A stretch of DNA of 64,000 nucleotides from Bizionia paragorgiae (GTDB taxonomy: Bacteria > Bacteroidota > Bacteroidia > Flavobacteriales > Flavobacteriaceae), in assembly GCF_900107625.1 (NCBI RefSeq), contig NZ_FNQK01000001.1, forward strand, positions 1 through 64,000. Direction: 5' to 3'. The notes beneath the pieces are model-generated. The model worked only from the letters and a program-made list of their open reading frames with translations, made no database searches and was not told where the DNA came from. This document shows, piece by piece, positions 47,824-57,459 of this stretch. Numbering within the stretch: position 1 is the first letter of the stretch; every line of letters begins with the position of its first letter. Both the position numbers and the translations under genes were made by a program.

Positions 47824-48798
47824 TTGATTATTTTGAATACTAAAGACAACATTATAAAATTAGCAAAAGAAACGATCGCAATAGAAAGCAAATCTATTGA
47901 AAACTTAGCACATTTAATCGATTCTGATTTTGCTGATGCTGTTGAATTAATATACAACTCCAAAGGTAGGGTAATTATTACAGGAATTGGTAAAAGTGCT
48001 ATAATTGCCACAAAAATTGTAGCGACTTTAAATTCTACAGGTACACCTGCAGTTTTTATGCATGCCGCCGATGCCATTCATGGAGACTTGGGTTTAATCC
48101 TAAAAGACGATGTGGTTATTTGTATTTCTAAAAGTGGAAACACTCCAGAAATCAAGGTTTTAGTTCCCTTAATAAAAAATGCAAACAATAAGATGATTGC
48201 TATAACGGGAAATAAAGATTCTTTTTTAGGCAAGCAAGCAGATTACATTTTAAACGCCTTTGTAGAAAAGGAAGCGTGTCCTAATAACCTAGCACCAACA
48301 ACTAGCACTACTGCTCAATTGGTAATGGGTGACGCTCTAGCAGTCTGTTTGTTGGAACTTCGCGGTTTTTCAAGCAAAGATTTTGCAAAGTACCACCCTG
48401 GAGGCGCTTTGGGTAAAAAACTATATTTAAGAGTACACGATTTATCGTCGGCCAACCAAAAACCGAAAGTCAACTTAGACACTAACGTTAAACAAGTAAT
48501 TATTGAGATTTCTGAAAAAATGTTAGGGGTTACTGCGGTTGTAGACCAAGACAAGATTGTTGGAATTATTACCGATGGTGATTTAAGACGTATGCTTACC
48601 AAAGTGGATGACTTTACGAAGTTAACCGCAAAAGATATTATGAGCGCCAATCCGAAATGCATCGCCGAAGAAGCAATGGCTGTCGACGCAATGGACCTTA
48701 TGGAAACCTATGGTATTTCTCAGTTATTAGTAGAACATAATGGTGTCTATGCTGGTGTTGTTCATTTACATGATTTAATTAAAGAAGGTATAATATAA
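47824..48798 (+). CDS. kdsD: KpsF/GutQ-type arabinose-5-phosphate isomerase
   Basis: It converts ribulose-5-phosphate to arabinose-5-phosphate for KDO, the core sugar of lipopolysaccharide. An SIS domain (about 30-175, with GRVIITGIGKSAIIA and CISKSGNTPEI) precedes a CBS pair (about 205-324, ITDGDLRRML). No ATG is available near the start, so a TTG is used: 47824 or 47833. The stop shares one base with the tatC ATG. It leads the operon kdsD-tatC-CMD and sits upstream of lptB, another LPS gene. Confidence 0.93.
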   Translation: MIILNTKDNIIKLAKETIAIESKSIENLAHLIDSDFADAVELIYNSKGRVIITGIGKSAIIATKIVATLNSTGTPAVFMHAADAIHGDLGLILKDDVVICISKSGNTPEIKVLVPLIKNANNKMIAITGNKDSFLGKQADYILNAFVEKEACPNNLAPTTSTTAQLVMGDALAVCLLELRGFSSKDFAKYHPGGALGKKLYLRVHDLSSANQKPKVNLDTNVKQVIIEISEKMLGVTAVVDQDKIVGIITDGDLRRMLTKVDDFTKLTAKDIMSANPKCIAEEAMAVDAMDLMETYGISQLLVEHNGVYAGVVHLHDLIKEGII

Positions 48799-49634
48799 TG
48801 GCAAAAAGAGATGTAAACAGTATGTCATTTTTAGATCATTTAGAGGATCTAAGATGGCATTTAATTCGAATCTGTGTCGCTATTATCATTTGCGGGGCGG
48901 TAGCCTTTGTTTTTAAATCCTTCATTTTTAATGTGGTTATTTTTGGCCCAAGTAAAATGTCATTCCCCACTTACGAATGGTTATGTAGTATGGCAAATTT
49001 TGTCGGTATTGAGGAGTCCACCTTTTGTGGAGAAGAACTACCATTTATTATTCAAAGTAGAACGATGGCTGGGCAATTCTCTGCACATATATGGACCTCT
49101 ATCTATGCTGGTTTTATTGTAGCCTTTCCTTACGTTATTTATCAATTATGGCTTTTTATAAGCCCAGGAATGAAATCTGGAGAACGTAAACACTCACGTG
49201 GTTTTATCATCGTATCCTCATTTTTATTCTTTTTAGGTGTTCTTTTTGGGTACTATATTATAACTCCACTATCAATAAACTTTTTAGGAACCTATCAGGT
49301 GAGTGCGCAGGTGGAAAACAATTTTGATATTAGTAGCTATATTGGCTTATTGCGAGCGTCGGTTATAGCCTCTGGATTAATTTTTGAGCTTCCCATCATT
49401 ATTTATTTCTTAACTAAGGTAGGCTTAGTAACTCCAGAATTCCTAAGAAAATACAGAAAGTATGCTTTAGTAATTGTCCTTATTTTGTCTGCAGTAATCA
49501 CACCTCCAGACGTCGCTAGTCAGATTATTGTAGCTATTCCTATTCTTATCTTATATGAGATAAGTATTTATATTTCAAAATTTGTGTTGCGCAAAGAAGA
49601 ACGTAAAATCAAGAAAGATGTCAGACCTAGTTAG
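48798..49634 (+). CDS. tatC: Twin-arginine translocase subunit TatC
   Basis: A six-helix membrane receptor for folded proteins with a twin-arginine signal. The N-terminal MSFLDHLEDLRWHL carries the conserved Glu and Arg of the signal-binding region, followed by IVAFPYVIYQLWLFISPGM and the C-terminal RKYRKYALVIVLILSAVITPPD. The 278-residue length is normal. It is coupled to kdsD by a one-base overlap and to the next gene by 17 bases. No tatA lies in the window. Confidence 0.95.
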   Translation: MAKRDVNSMSFLDHLEDLRWHLIRICVAIIICGAVAFVFKSFIFNVVIFGPSKMSFPTYEWLCSMANFVGIEESTFCGEELPFIIQSRTMAGQFSAHIWTSIYAGFIVAFPYVIYQLWLFISPGMKSGERKHSRGFIIVSSFLFFLGVLFGYYIITPLSINFLGTYQVSAQVENNFDISSYIGLLRASVIASGLIFELPIIIYFLTKVGLVTPEFLRKYRKYALVIVLILSAVITPPDVASQIIVAIPILILYEISIYISKFVLRKEERKIKKDVRPS

Positions 49635-49965
49635 TGAATTCAATGACTACCGTTCTAAAATGAACGATAAGATTCTAGCCGATAACAACAAAGTTATCAA
49701 ACGTATTTTTAATTTAGATACTAACGCGTTTTCTGAAGGGGCCTTAGATGTGCAAACCAAAGAATTATTAGGCTTGGTAGCCTCTACAGTATTGCGTTGT
49801 GACGATTGCATAAAGTACCACTTAGAAGCGTGTTACAAAGCCGGTTTATCTAAGGAAAAGGTTGTAGAAACCTTAAGTATTGCTACTTTAGTAGGTGGAA
49901 CTATCGTTATTCCTCATTTACGCCGTGCTTACGAATTTTGGGATGCCTTAGAAGCACAGCGTTAA
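49618..49965 (+). CDS. Carboxymuconolactone decarboxylase-family protein (AhpD-like)
   Basis: A 115-residue protein from ATG 49618 (the upstream ATG at 49582 adds a Cys/Lys-rich 12 residues inside tatC). It carries the AhpD-type CDDCIKYHLEAC redox motif with CxxC and a nearby His, then VVETLSIATLVGGTIV. Such proteins are alkylhydroperoxidase-like disulfide reductases or decarboxylases; the substrate is unknown. It overlaps tatC by 17 bases. Confidence 0.88.
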   Translation: MSDLVSEFNDYRSKMNDKILADNNKVIKRIFNLDTNAFSEGALDVQTKELLGLVASTVLRCDDCIKYHLEACYKAGLSKEKVVETLSIATLVGGTIVIPHLRRAYEFWDALEAQR

Positions 49966-49993
49966 ACTTTGCATAATTAGTCACTAGTGATTC

Positions 49994-50021
49994 TTGTTTT
50001 ATTTTGAATTTACTATTTTTA
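49994..50021 (+). promoter_or_regulatory. Possible lptB promoter
   Basis: TTG at 49994-49996 and TATTTTTA at 50014-50021 are 17 bases apart; the last G of TAnnTTTG is A, and the lptB ATG follows 19 bases later. Confidence 0.4.
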
Positions 50022-50040
50022 GCACTTATACTCAAACCTT

Positions 50041-50781
50041 ATGAAGCTTAAAGCCGAAAATTTAATGAAGTCCTACAACGGACGAAAAGTTGTAAAAGAC
50101 GTATCTCTAGAAGTGAATACTGGAGAGATTGTTGGTTTACTAGGACCTAATGGTGCTGGAAAAACAACCTCGTTTTATATGATTGTCGGCTTAATAAAAC
50201 CGAATGGAGGAAGTATCCATTTGGAAGGTACAAATATCACCAATTACCCGATGTACAAACGTGCACAACACGGTATTGGATACTTAGCTCAAGAAGCTTC
50301 TGTTTTTAGAAAGCTTAGTATTGAGGATAATATTTTGAGTGTGCTTCAAATGACTAAGCTGAGTAAAAAAGAGCAACTACATAAAATGGAGTCGCTTATT
50401 GAAGAGTTCAGTTTAGGTCATATTCGTAAAAATAGAGGAGACTTATTATCGGGAGGGGAACGCCGAAGAACGGAGATCGCCAGAGCACTTGCTACCGATC
50501 CTAATTTTATATTACTCGATGAGCCTTTTGCAGGGGTTGACCCTGTTGCAGTTGAAGATATCCAGCGTATTATTGCACAGCTTACAAAGAAAAACATTGG
50601 TATATTAATTACCGATCACAACGTGCAAGAAACTTTAGCGATTACCGATCGCACCTATTTAATGTTTGAAGGAAGCATCTTAAAAGCTGGAGAGCCTGAA
50701 GAATTAGCTAATGATGAAATGGTTCGTAAAGTGTACTTAGGACAGAATTTCGAACTCCGTAAAAAGAAAATTCGCGACTAA
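50041..50781 (+). CDS. lptB: LPS export ABC transporter ATPase LptB
   Basis: The cytoplasmic ATPase of the LptBFG complex, which extracts lipopolysaccharide from the inner membrane. Walker A is GPNGAGKTT (35-43), Q-loop [13 protein letters not shown], signature LLSGGERRR and Walker [14 protein letters not shown], with the switch His in ITDHN. The 246-residue length is right. It lies 75 bases after the CMD gene, probably within or beside the kdsD operon. Confidence 0.95.
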   Translation: MKLKAENLMKSYNGRKVVKDVSLEVNTGEIVGLLGPNGAGKTTSFYMIVGLIKPNGGSIHLEGTNITNYPMYKRAQHGIGYLAQEASVFRKLSIEDNILSVLQMTKLSKKEQLHKMESLIEEFSLGHIRKNRGDLLSGGERRRTEIARALATDPNFILLDEPFAGVDPVAVEDIQRIIAQLTKKNIGILITDHNVQETLAITDRTYLMFEGSILKAGEPEELANDEMVRKVYLGQNFELRKKKIRD

Positions 50782-50872
50782 TAGACTTCTATAAATTAGT
50801 AGTACGCAGTTTTAGTTCTGAGTGAAGCCGTACACTTAACATTCAACCTGCTACACGTTAGCAATCTTGTAA

Positions 50873-51328
50873 ATGGAACAACGCAAAACCATTTCATCAA
50901 ACATTGCCTTTAGAAAATACTTCCTATCATGGATGCTACTACTTATAGTATACATAATTACCTAATATTTTAATTTAAGCCGCTTTTGGGATTATGGGGT
51001 TTGGACAATCGCTTTACTTACTTTTGTTTTATTCATTTCCTTGAAAAAGGTAGAGTTCACAAAAAATGCGGTCTATTTTGATAATAAAAAAACCGAGTAT
51101 GAATCTATTACAGGTTTAAAAGTATTTGAAATCCAACAAAGACCTTTTTATCTTTTTAAAACGAATTCTACACGTATTTTTAAGAGATACCATCTCACTG
51201 AATTGGGTGGCATTGGCTACTTTGCCATACTTAAGATTTTATTTACTAAATCAGCCGACACTGAATTGGTATTAGCTGAATTTTTGAAGCTATTAGATGA
51301 AAAGTCTAATATCCCGAAGACTCATTAA
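50873..51328 (+). pseudogene. Interrupted two-helix membrane protein with PH-like domain
   Basis: The frame from ATG 50873 encodes 30 residues ending LLLIVYIIT, then a TAA at 50963-50965, and continues in the same frame for 120 codons to a stop at 51326-51328. Without the TAA it would be a 151-residue protein: a membrane helix at about 17-30, a loop, a second helix (WTIALLTFVLFISL, about 43-56), then a soluble beta-rich domain of about 90 residues typical of small bacterial PH-domain membrane proteins. The downstream half alone could start at TTG 51041. I read it as one gene broken by a nonsense change; a sequencing error is possible. Confidence 0.7.
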
Positions 51329-51372
51329 GTTCAACAACTGAACATCTATTTAATATCTATAGCAGCTCTTAC

Positions 51373-52251
51373 TTAGGCTTTTTTCACTTTCGAAACAATC
51401 CACTTCACACCTACTACAAGGCCCAATACAAGCGCTCCAAAAGCTAGACCGACGATAAAATCACGAAGCATTCCTGGTATAGTTTCTAAAAAGTGATGTA
51501 GAAACTCTATGTTATGAACAAATATCCCTCCAGCGACTAATAGTAAAGCTATCGTACCAATTACCCCTAAGCTTTTAATCACCCACGGTAAGGCATTTAC
51601 AAAAAAACGTCCAATAGACGCTAAAACCCCTTTACCATCATCACTTAATGCGATTAATTTCAAACCGAAATCATCCATTCTTACAATTAAAGCAACGATA
51701 CCATACACCCCAATGGTCGCTATAATAGCGACTATAGACACTACCAAAACTTGAAACAAAAGATCGCGTCCTACAACGGTTCCTAAAGCAATAATTACGA
51801 TCTCTACCGACAGGATAAAATCGGTTAAAATTGCCGATTTAATTTTACTTTTTTCAGCTTCAAGAACCTCTTCTTCTGTCAGCTCTTCTTTAAGTTGCGC
51901 TGTTTTTTCATGAGCGTGTGGCACGAGGTATTCGTAGATTTTTTCAGCACCTTCATAGGCGAGATAAAACCCTCCTAATACCAAAATAACGGTAACGGCA
52001 ACCGGTAAAAAGGCACTCAATAAAAAGGCGACCGGTAAAATAATCAACTTATTAATAAAGGATCCTTTGGTAATTGCCCATAAAACGGGTAGCTCCCTAG
52101 ACGAAACAAATCCTGAAGCTTTTTCGGCATTTACTGCTAAATCATCACCTAAGATCCCAGCGGTTTTTTTAGTTGTAATTTTACTCATCACCACAACATC
52201 GTCCATTAATGCTGCGATATCGTCTAATAATGCAAAAAATCCTGAAGCCAT
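51373..52251 (-). CDS. DUF808 membrane protein (YedI-like)
   Basis: A 292-residue protein starting with the family block MASGFFALLDDIAALMDDV and a basic SKITTKKTAGILGDDLAVNA, followed by about eight membrane helices. A charged loop HAHEKTAQLKEELTEEE lies in the middle. DUF808 proteins are widespread and uncharacterised; transport has been suggested. Single gene. Confidence 0.92.
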   Translation of the reverse strand: MASGFFALLDDIAALMDDVVVMSKITTKKTAGILGDDLAVNAEKASGFVSSRELPVLWAITKGSFINKLIILPVAFLLSAFLPVAVTVILVLGGFYLAYEGAEKIYEYLVPHAHEKTAQLKEELTEEEVLEAEKSKIKSAILTDFILSVEIVIIALGTVVGRDLLFQVLVVSIVAIIATIGVYGIVALIVRMDDFGLKLIALSDDGKGVLASIGRFFVNALPWVIKSLGVIGTIALLLVAGGIFVHNIEFLHHFLETIPGMLRDFIVGLAFGALVLGLVVGVKWIVSKVKKA

Positions 52252-52310
52252 AAAATTTAAGTCTAGTTTATTGTAATGTTTTGAGGTTTGTTATTGATCT
52301 TTTAAAATCT

Positions 52311-53057
52311 CTATTTGGAAAACAAAGACATTAAAATATATAATAGTATTATTAAAGGGATAGCTGCAAACTGAAGCACTATCAATAACACCACACATAA
52401 TAAAATAAACAGATATCGGATGGCATTGTTTTTAAAACTCCAATCTTTAAATTTTAGGGCGAATAATTTCACCGGTGCATTTAAAATATAACAGCTTGCA
52501 ATAGCTAACGGTATTAAGAACCAAGTATTTAAAATGATACTATTTATAAGATCATTATTTTGAAACTCCATGATTAAAGGCAGCGAAAGAATCAGCAGGG
52601 CATTTGCCGGAGTTGGTAAGCCTTTAAAATAAGACTGTTGCTCTTCATCTACATTAAATTTTGCCAAGCGATAAGCAGAACCCAAAGTCACTAAAAACCC
52701 AATTAGGGCGATAGGAGCAAATTTAAAATCACCTAGGTGTAACATAGAATTCCAATCTGTAGACCCTGTTAGGAATGCCGAATCATCGATACTCAGGCTT
52801 ATCAGTTTAAACATCACAATCCCTGGAACCAATCCGCTAGTTACCATATCGGCTAAGGAATCTAACTGCAAGCCTATTTCACTTTGCACATTGAGTTTCC
52901 GCGCTAATAATCCGTCGAAAAAATCAAAGAAAATTCCCAAAAACACAAATACTGCGGCAGCAACAAATAAATTATTAACCGCGAATAAAACGGCGATACT
53001 TCCGCATAATAAATTAAGAAGAGTCACGAAATTTGGAATAAAAGACTTTATAGCCAT
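52311..53057 (-). CDS. pssA: CDP-diacylglycerol-serine O-phosphatidyltransferase
   Basis: It makes phosphatidylserine, the precursor of phosphatidylethanolamine. The CDP-alcohol transferase signature DG-x2-AR-x8-G-x3-D-x3-D is complete (DGLLARKLN...IGLQLDSLAD, about residues 47-70). It has 248 residues and about seven membrane helices. The ATG at 53057 starts a basic MAIKSFIPNFVTLLNLLCG leader. Single gene. Confidence 0.94.
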   Translation of the reverse strand: MAIKSFIPNFVTLLNLLCGSIAVLFAVNNLFVAAAVFVFLGIFFDFFDGLLARKLNVQSEIGLQLDSLADMVTSGLVPGIVMFKLISLSIDDSAFLTGSTDWNSMLHLGDFKFAPIALIGFLVTLGSAYRLAKFNVDEEQQSYFKGLPTPANALLILSLPLIMEFQNNDLINSIILNTWFLIPLAIASCYILNAPVKLFALKFKDWSFKNNAIRYLFILLCVVLLIVLQFAAIPLIILLYILMSLFSK

Positions 53058-53186
53058 ACAGATGATGTTTATTTTTTTGTAAAAATAATAAAGTAAACGC
53101 GTAAAAAAAGGGTTTATACAATATACTATGCGCTTTCAAGTTTAATATATAGAAAAATTATAGCATCTTTGTAAAAAATTTCGCAA

Positions 53187-54251
53187 TTGAAAGCATTTAT
53201 TACACTTGTTTTTATAACAGTGACCTTGGCAACCTATGCTCAAACCAAATATTCTAATGAATTTATGAATATCGGTGTCGACGCGGCTGCTCTTGGAATG
53301 AGTAATGCTGTTACTGCAAGCACAAAAGATGTTAACGCGGGATATTGGAATCCTGCAGGACTAGTTAACCTAGAAGATAGGCAATTGGCATTAATGCACT
53401 CCAGTTACTTTGCTAATATAGCCAATTACGATTATGCTGCTTTTGCGATGCCTTTAGATGACAGAAGTGCCTTCGGAATCTCATTAATCCGATTTGCTGT
53501 CGATGATATTTTAGATACCACACAACTTATAGACGACCAGGGTAATGTGAATTACGACCGTATCAGTTTATTCTCTACTGCCGATTATGGGTTAACCTTT
53601 TCTTATGCCAGAAAACTACCGGTTCAAGGCTTAAATTATGGAGTAAACGCTAAAGTGATTCGACGTATTATTGGTGACTTCGCCAACTCATGGGGGTTTG
53701 GTTTCGATGCTGCTATTCAGTTTAAAACGGATAACAATTGGGAATTTGGTGTGATGGCAAGAGATATTACAACAACTTTTAATTCGTGGAGTTACGACGA
53801 GGAGGCTTTCGAGCGTGTTCAAAATGCTGTTGAAGGTCAGAACCAAGAGCTACCAGAAACAACAGAGATAACAATTCCGAAATTACAACTTGGCGTTGCT
53901 AAAACTTATACTTTTCATTACGATTATACCTTACGTGCTGAGTTGGATTTAAACATGCGATTCGCACAAAACAATGATATTATCTCCACCTCTTTTGCTA
54001 GTATAAATCCTGCTTTAGGATTTGAATTCGGCTATATCGATATGATATATCTTCGTGGTGGTGTCGGAAATTTTCAAAATGAATTACAAATAGACAATAG
54101 TGAATCGTTAAGCTTTCAACCAAGCTTTGGTTTAGGGTTTAAATACAATGGCATTCATGTCGATTACGCGTTTACTGATATTGGTGACCAGAGTGTCGCC
54201 TTATATTCTAACGTCTTTTCACTTAAATTAGATTTCAGCATTTTTAGATAG
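53187..54251 (+). CDS. PorV/PorQ-family outer-membrane beta-barrel protein
   Basis: A 354-residue protein with a signal peptide (to about residue 19, ATYAQ) and a FadL-like 14-strand barrel, with VDAAALGMSNAVTASTKDVNAGYWNPAGL at the start. This is the UPF0164/PorV-PorQ family, whose PorV is the shuttle protein of the type IX secretion system. No other type IX gene is nearby, so it is a paralogue of unknown role. It starts with TTG at 53187, the only start that keeps the signal peptide intact. It precedes a DUF4105 protein gene by eight bases. Confidence 0.85.
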   Translation: MKAFITLVFITVTLATYAQTKYSNEFMNIGVDAAALGMSNAVTASTKDVNAGYWNPAGLVNLEDRQLALMHSSYFANIANYDYAAFAMPLDDRSAFGISLIRFAVDDILDTTQLIDDQGNVNYDRISLFSTADYGLTFSYARKLPVQGLNYGVNAKVIRRIIGDFANSWGFGFDAAIQFKTDNNWEFGVMARDITTTFNSWSYDEEAFERVQNAVEGQNQELPETTEITIPKLQLGVAKTYTFHYDYTLRAELDLNMRFAQNNDIISTSFASINPALGFEFGYIDMIYLRGGVGNFQNELQIDNSESLSFQPSFGLGFKYNGIHVDYAFTDIGDQSVALYSNVFSLKLDFSIFR

Positions 54252-54268
54252 ATGTTCTTTTGCAACCT

Positions 54269-55438
54269 ATGAAAAAACTACTTCTTATATGCGCACTTTT
54301 TATGAGTGCCGTTACTACCGCTCAAAACTCTCCGATAATAGAAAACGCACAATTTAGCGTGCTAACTATTGGCCCAGGAACATCCTTAAATGATGCTTTT
54401 GGACACAGTGCTTTTCGTATAAAAACATCGTTTTCTGACGAGGTTTATAACTACGGTATGTTTGATTTTGATGCACCAAATTTCTATTTAAATTTTGCTA
54501 AAGGGAAGCTCGATTATTATATGGGTGCGAGTAGTTATAAGCGTTTTAAAGACGTCTATATTTGGCAAAACCGGACGATAAAAGAGCAGATTTTAAATAT
54601 CACACCGGCTCAAAAAATAGAGTTGTATAATTATTTAATTTATAATCTAAAGCCTGAAAACAAGTACTATGCTTACGATTTCTTTTTTGATAATTGCGCC
54701 ACTAGAATTCGCGATGTTTCAGAAAAAGCATGGGATGGTAATTTAAAATACACTACACCAGCATCCTACAAAGGAGAAACCTTCAGAACGTTAATTCAAA
54801 ACAACCTAGAATGGAATTCTTGGGGAAGTTTTGGGATTGATGTTGCCTTAGGCTCGGTAATCGATACCAAGGCCACGCCTAGAGAATATATGTTTTTACC
54901 GGAATACATCTTCGAATTCTTTGAAGAAACCACCTTTAAAACCACCGGAGCCCCTTTAGTTAAGGAATCGCATATCATCTATAAAAAAAGAGACAAGGAC
55001 CACTCTAGCGCTTTTTTAACGCGTCCGTTGTTTGTATTTTCTATACTAAGTCTTCTCATCTTATTTATAACCTACCGTGATTTTAAAACCAATTCCCGAT
55101 CTAAAGTATTAGACCTTATCCTATTTAACATTACTGGGCTTATAGGTGTTTTACTTTGCTTTTTATGGTTTGCTACCGACCACACGGCAACGGCTAATAA
55201 TTACAACCTATTATGGGCCTTTCCATTAAGTTTGTTTTGCACACTACAGCTTTTAAAAAGAATCCCTAAGCAGTGGTTTATTGGTTACCTAAAATTACTG
55301 GTTGTCATGTTGTGTTTATTGACCTTACATTGGAGTATTGGTGTGCAACGATTTGCCCCGGTATTAGTACCGTTATTAATAGCGTTGGTGGTTCGCTACA
55401 TGTACCTCATCCGCTATTACAAAACGATAAAAGAATAA
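54269..55438 (+). CDS. DUF4105/Lnb-type periplasmic and membrane protein
   Basis: A 389-residue protein from ATG 54269 with a signal peptide (to about 19, TTAQN). Residues about 25-220 form the DUF4105 domain, now linked to a lipoprotein N-acyltransferase (Lnb) found in Bacteroides: AFGHSAFRI and DFFFDNCATRIRD carry a His and a Cys that could be catalytic. Four or five membrane helices follow from about residue 245. The activity as the third lipoprotein acylation step is from family knowledge, not shown here. It is probably co-transcribed with the barrel gene. Confidence 0.82.
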   Translation: MKKLLLICALFMSAVTTAQNSPIIENAQFSVLTIGPGTSLNDAFGHSAFRIKTSFSDEVYNYGMFDFDAPNFYLNFAKGKLDYYMGASSYKRFKDVYIWQNRTIKEQILNITPAQKIELYNYLIYNLKPENKYYAYDFFFDNCATRIRDVSEKAWDGNLKYTTPASYKGETFRTLIQNNLEWNSWGSFGIDVALGSVIDTKATPREYMFLPEYIFEFFEETTFKTTGAPLVKESHIIYKKRDKDHSSAFLTRPLFVFSILSLLILFITYRDFKTNSRSKVLDLILFNITGLIGVLLCFLWFATDHTATANNYNLLWAFPLSLFCTLQLLKRIPKQWFIGYLKLLVVMLCLLTLHWSIGVQRFAPVLVPLLIALVVRYMYLIRYYKTIKE

Positions 55439-55565
55439 ATTATTTTCTAATTTGGACAAATTTACAGAAACGGTCATTTCCATAATTATAGGTCTTCAGT
55501 ACGAATAACAAAACTTCTATCGGATTTTTTGGATATTTAGCCGTTATTTGCATAAAAACAATACA

Positions 55566-57434
55566 TTGAATTATTTAACGGTAGAAAATATAGCGAAGTC
55601 TTATGGTGAACTCACCCTTTTTGAAGACCTTTCGTTTAGTGTACATAAAGATCAAAAGATAGCTTTCGTTGCGAAAAACGGAACAGGAAAGACCTCTATT
55701 TTAAATATTTTAGCACAGTTAGACTCCCCCGATGCAGGTCAGGTGATATTTAGAAAAAACATTAAAGTCTCTTTCCTCCCTCAAGAACCCCATTTGGATG
55801 AAAATTTAACCGTGGAGGCTACAATTTTCAATTCTGACAATCCAATATTGGATGTCATTAAAAATTACGAAAAAGCCTTACTAAACCCTGAAGATGAAGA
55901 GCTTTACCAAAGAGCTTTCGAGCAAATGGATATTAATAATGCTTGGGATTTCGAAACGCAATACAAGCAAATTTTATCAAAGCTTAAATTAGATAAATTA
56001 GATCAAAAAGTAAGCGCACTGTCTGGGGGACAAAAAAAGCGTCTATCGCTAGCCAATGCCTTAATTAATAAACCTGATTTATTAATTTTAGATGAGCCTA
56101 CCAACCATTTAGATTTAGAAATGATTGAGTGGTTAGAAGAGTTTTTTGCTAAGGAAAACATCACCTTATTTATGGTGACTCACGATAGGTATTTCCTGGA
56201 GCGTGTGTGTAATGAGATTATAGAATTAGACCACGGAAAACTGTATTCTTACAAAGGAAACTACTCGTATTACCTTGAGAAAAAGGAAGCGCGAATAGAG
56301 CAAGATGAAGTAGAAACTGGCAAAGCCAAACAATTGTATAAAAAAGAATTGGGGTGGATGCGTAAGCAACCGAAAGCCCGAACTACGAAATCAAAATCTA
56401 GAATTGACGATTTCGCCGATATTAAACACCGCGCACAGCAGCGTCGCCAAGACCATGAAGTCCAGTTGGAACTGAATATGGAGCGCTTGGGGAGTAAAAT
56501 CCTTGAGTTTCATAAAGTATCAAAAGCTTTTGATGACAAAGTGATCCTTAATAAATTCAGTTATGTCTTTCAAAAAGGTGAACGCGTTGGGATTATAGGA
56601 AAAAACGGAACCGGGAAATCGACGTTCCTGAATATCTTAACCCAAAGAGAAGAGCCTGATGCGGGAACAATAACCATTGGTGAAACCGTAAAATTTGGTT
56701 ACTACACCCAAAAAGGAATAAAAGTAAAACCAGATCAAAAAGTTATTGATGTGGTTCGTGAGTTTGGTGATTATATCCCATTAAAAAAAGGACGCCAAAT
56801 TAGTGCTCAGCAACTTTTAGAACGCTTTTTATTCGACAGAAAAAAACAATATGATTTTGTCGAAAAACTAAGTGGTGGTGAACGCAAACGTTTATATCTA
56901 TGTACTGTATTAATTCAGAATCCTAACTTTTTGATTTTGGATGAGCCGACTAACGATTTAGATATCGTAACGCTTAATGTTTTAGAACAGTTTTTATTGG
57001 ATTTCCCTGGTTGCTTAATTGTTGTGTCTCACGACCGTTACTTTATGGATAAGATTGTCGATCACCTTTTTGTATTTAGAGGTGAAGGGCTTATCGAAAA
57101 CTTCCCTGGAAACTACACCGACTTTAGAGTTTATGACGACAGTAAGGATGTTGTTGTAGAGGCTGATGAGGACGATAGTAAAAAAGAAAAGAAAAACTGG
57201 AAGAAAGAGTCAACCGTAAAATTGAGTTACAACGAGCAAAAGGAGTACAAAAACCTTGAGAGTAAAATCAGCAGTTTAGAATACGACAAGAAAGAGTTTG
57301 AAAAGAAGTTTTTAAACCCTGACCTCAGCACAGAAGAAATTAACGAACTGTCGTTAAAACTTCAGAAGATTATTGATGCTCTTGAAGAAAAAGAAATGCG
57401 TTGGCTAGAACTCTCCGAAAAACTAGAAGGCTAA
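55566..57434 (+). CDS. ABC-F ATPase (Uup-like)
   Basis: A soluble protein with two ABC domains and no membrane segment. Domain 1 has GKNGTGKTS-type Walker A (AKNGTGKTS), LSGGQKKR and LLILDEPTNHLDL; domain 2 has GKNGTGKST, LSGGERKR and LILDEPTNDLDI. The linker (about 230-320) is basic, and a coiled coil (about 560-622, EKKNWKKES to RWLELSEKL) closes the chain, as in Uup. ABC-F proteins act on ribosomes or branched DNA. Start TTG 55566 (MNYLTVENI) is preferred over TTG 55548. Confidence 0.92.
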   Translation: MNYLTVENIAKSYGELTLFEDLSFSVHKDQKIAFVAKNGTGKTSILNILAQLDSPDAGQVIFRKNIKVSFLPQEPHLDENLTVEATIFNSDNPILDVIKNYEKALLNPEDEELYQRAFEQMDINNAWDFETQYKQILSKLKLDKLDQKVSALSGGQKKRLSLANALINKPDLLILDEPTNHLDLEMIEWLEEFFAKENITLFMVTHDRYFLERVCNEIIELDHGKLYSYKGNYSYYLEKKEARIEQDEVETGKAKQLYKKELGWMRKQPKARTTKSKSRIDDFADIKHRAQQRRQDHEVQLELNMERLGSKILEFHKVSKAFDDKVILNKFSYVFQKGERVGIIGKNGTGKSTFLNILTQREEPDAGTITIGETVKFGYYTQKGIKVKPDQKVIDVVREFGDYIPLKKGRQISAQQLLERFLFDRKKQYDFVEKLSGGERKRLYLCTVLIQNPNFLILDEPTNDLDIVTLNVLEQFLLDFPGCLIVVSHDRYFMDKIVDHLFVFRGEGLIENFPGNYTDFRVYDDSKDVVVEADEDDSKKEKKNWKKESTVKLSYNEQKEYKNLESKISSLEYDKKEFEKKFLNPDLSTEEINELSLKLQKIIDALEEKEMRWLELSEKLEG

Positions 57435-57459
57435 TTTCTTTTATCAATTCGTTATACTA

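Noticed and set aside
50963-50965. Recoding of the TAA in the PH-like gene
   Set aside because: TAA is not used for selenocysteine or pyrrolysine, and no slippery sequence is present; a nonsense mutation or error is simpler.
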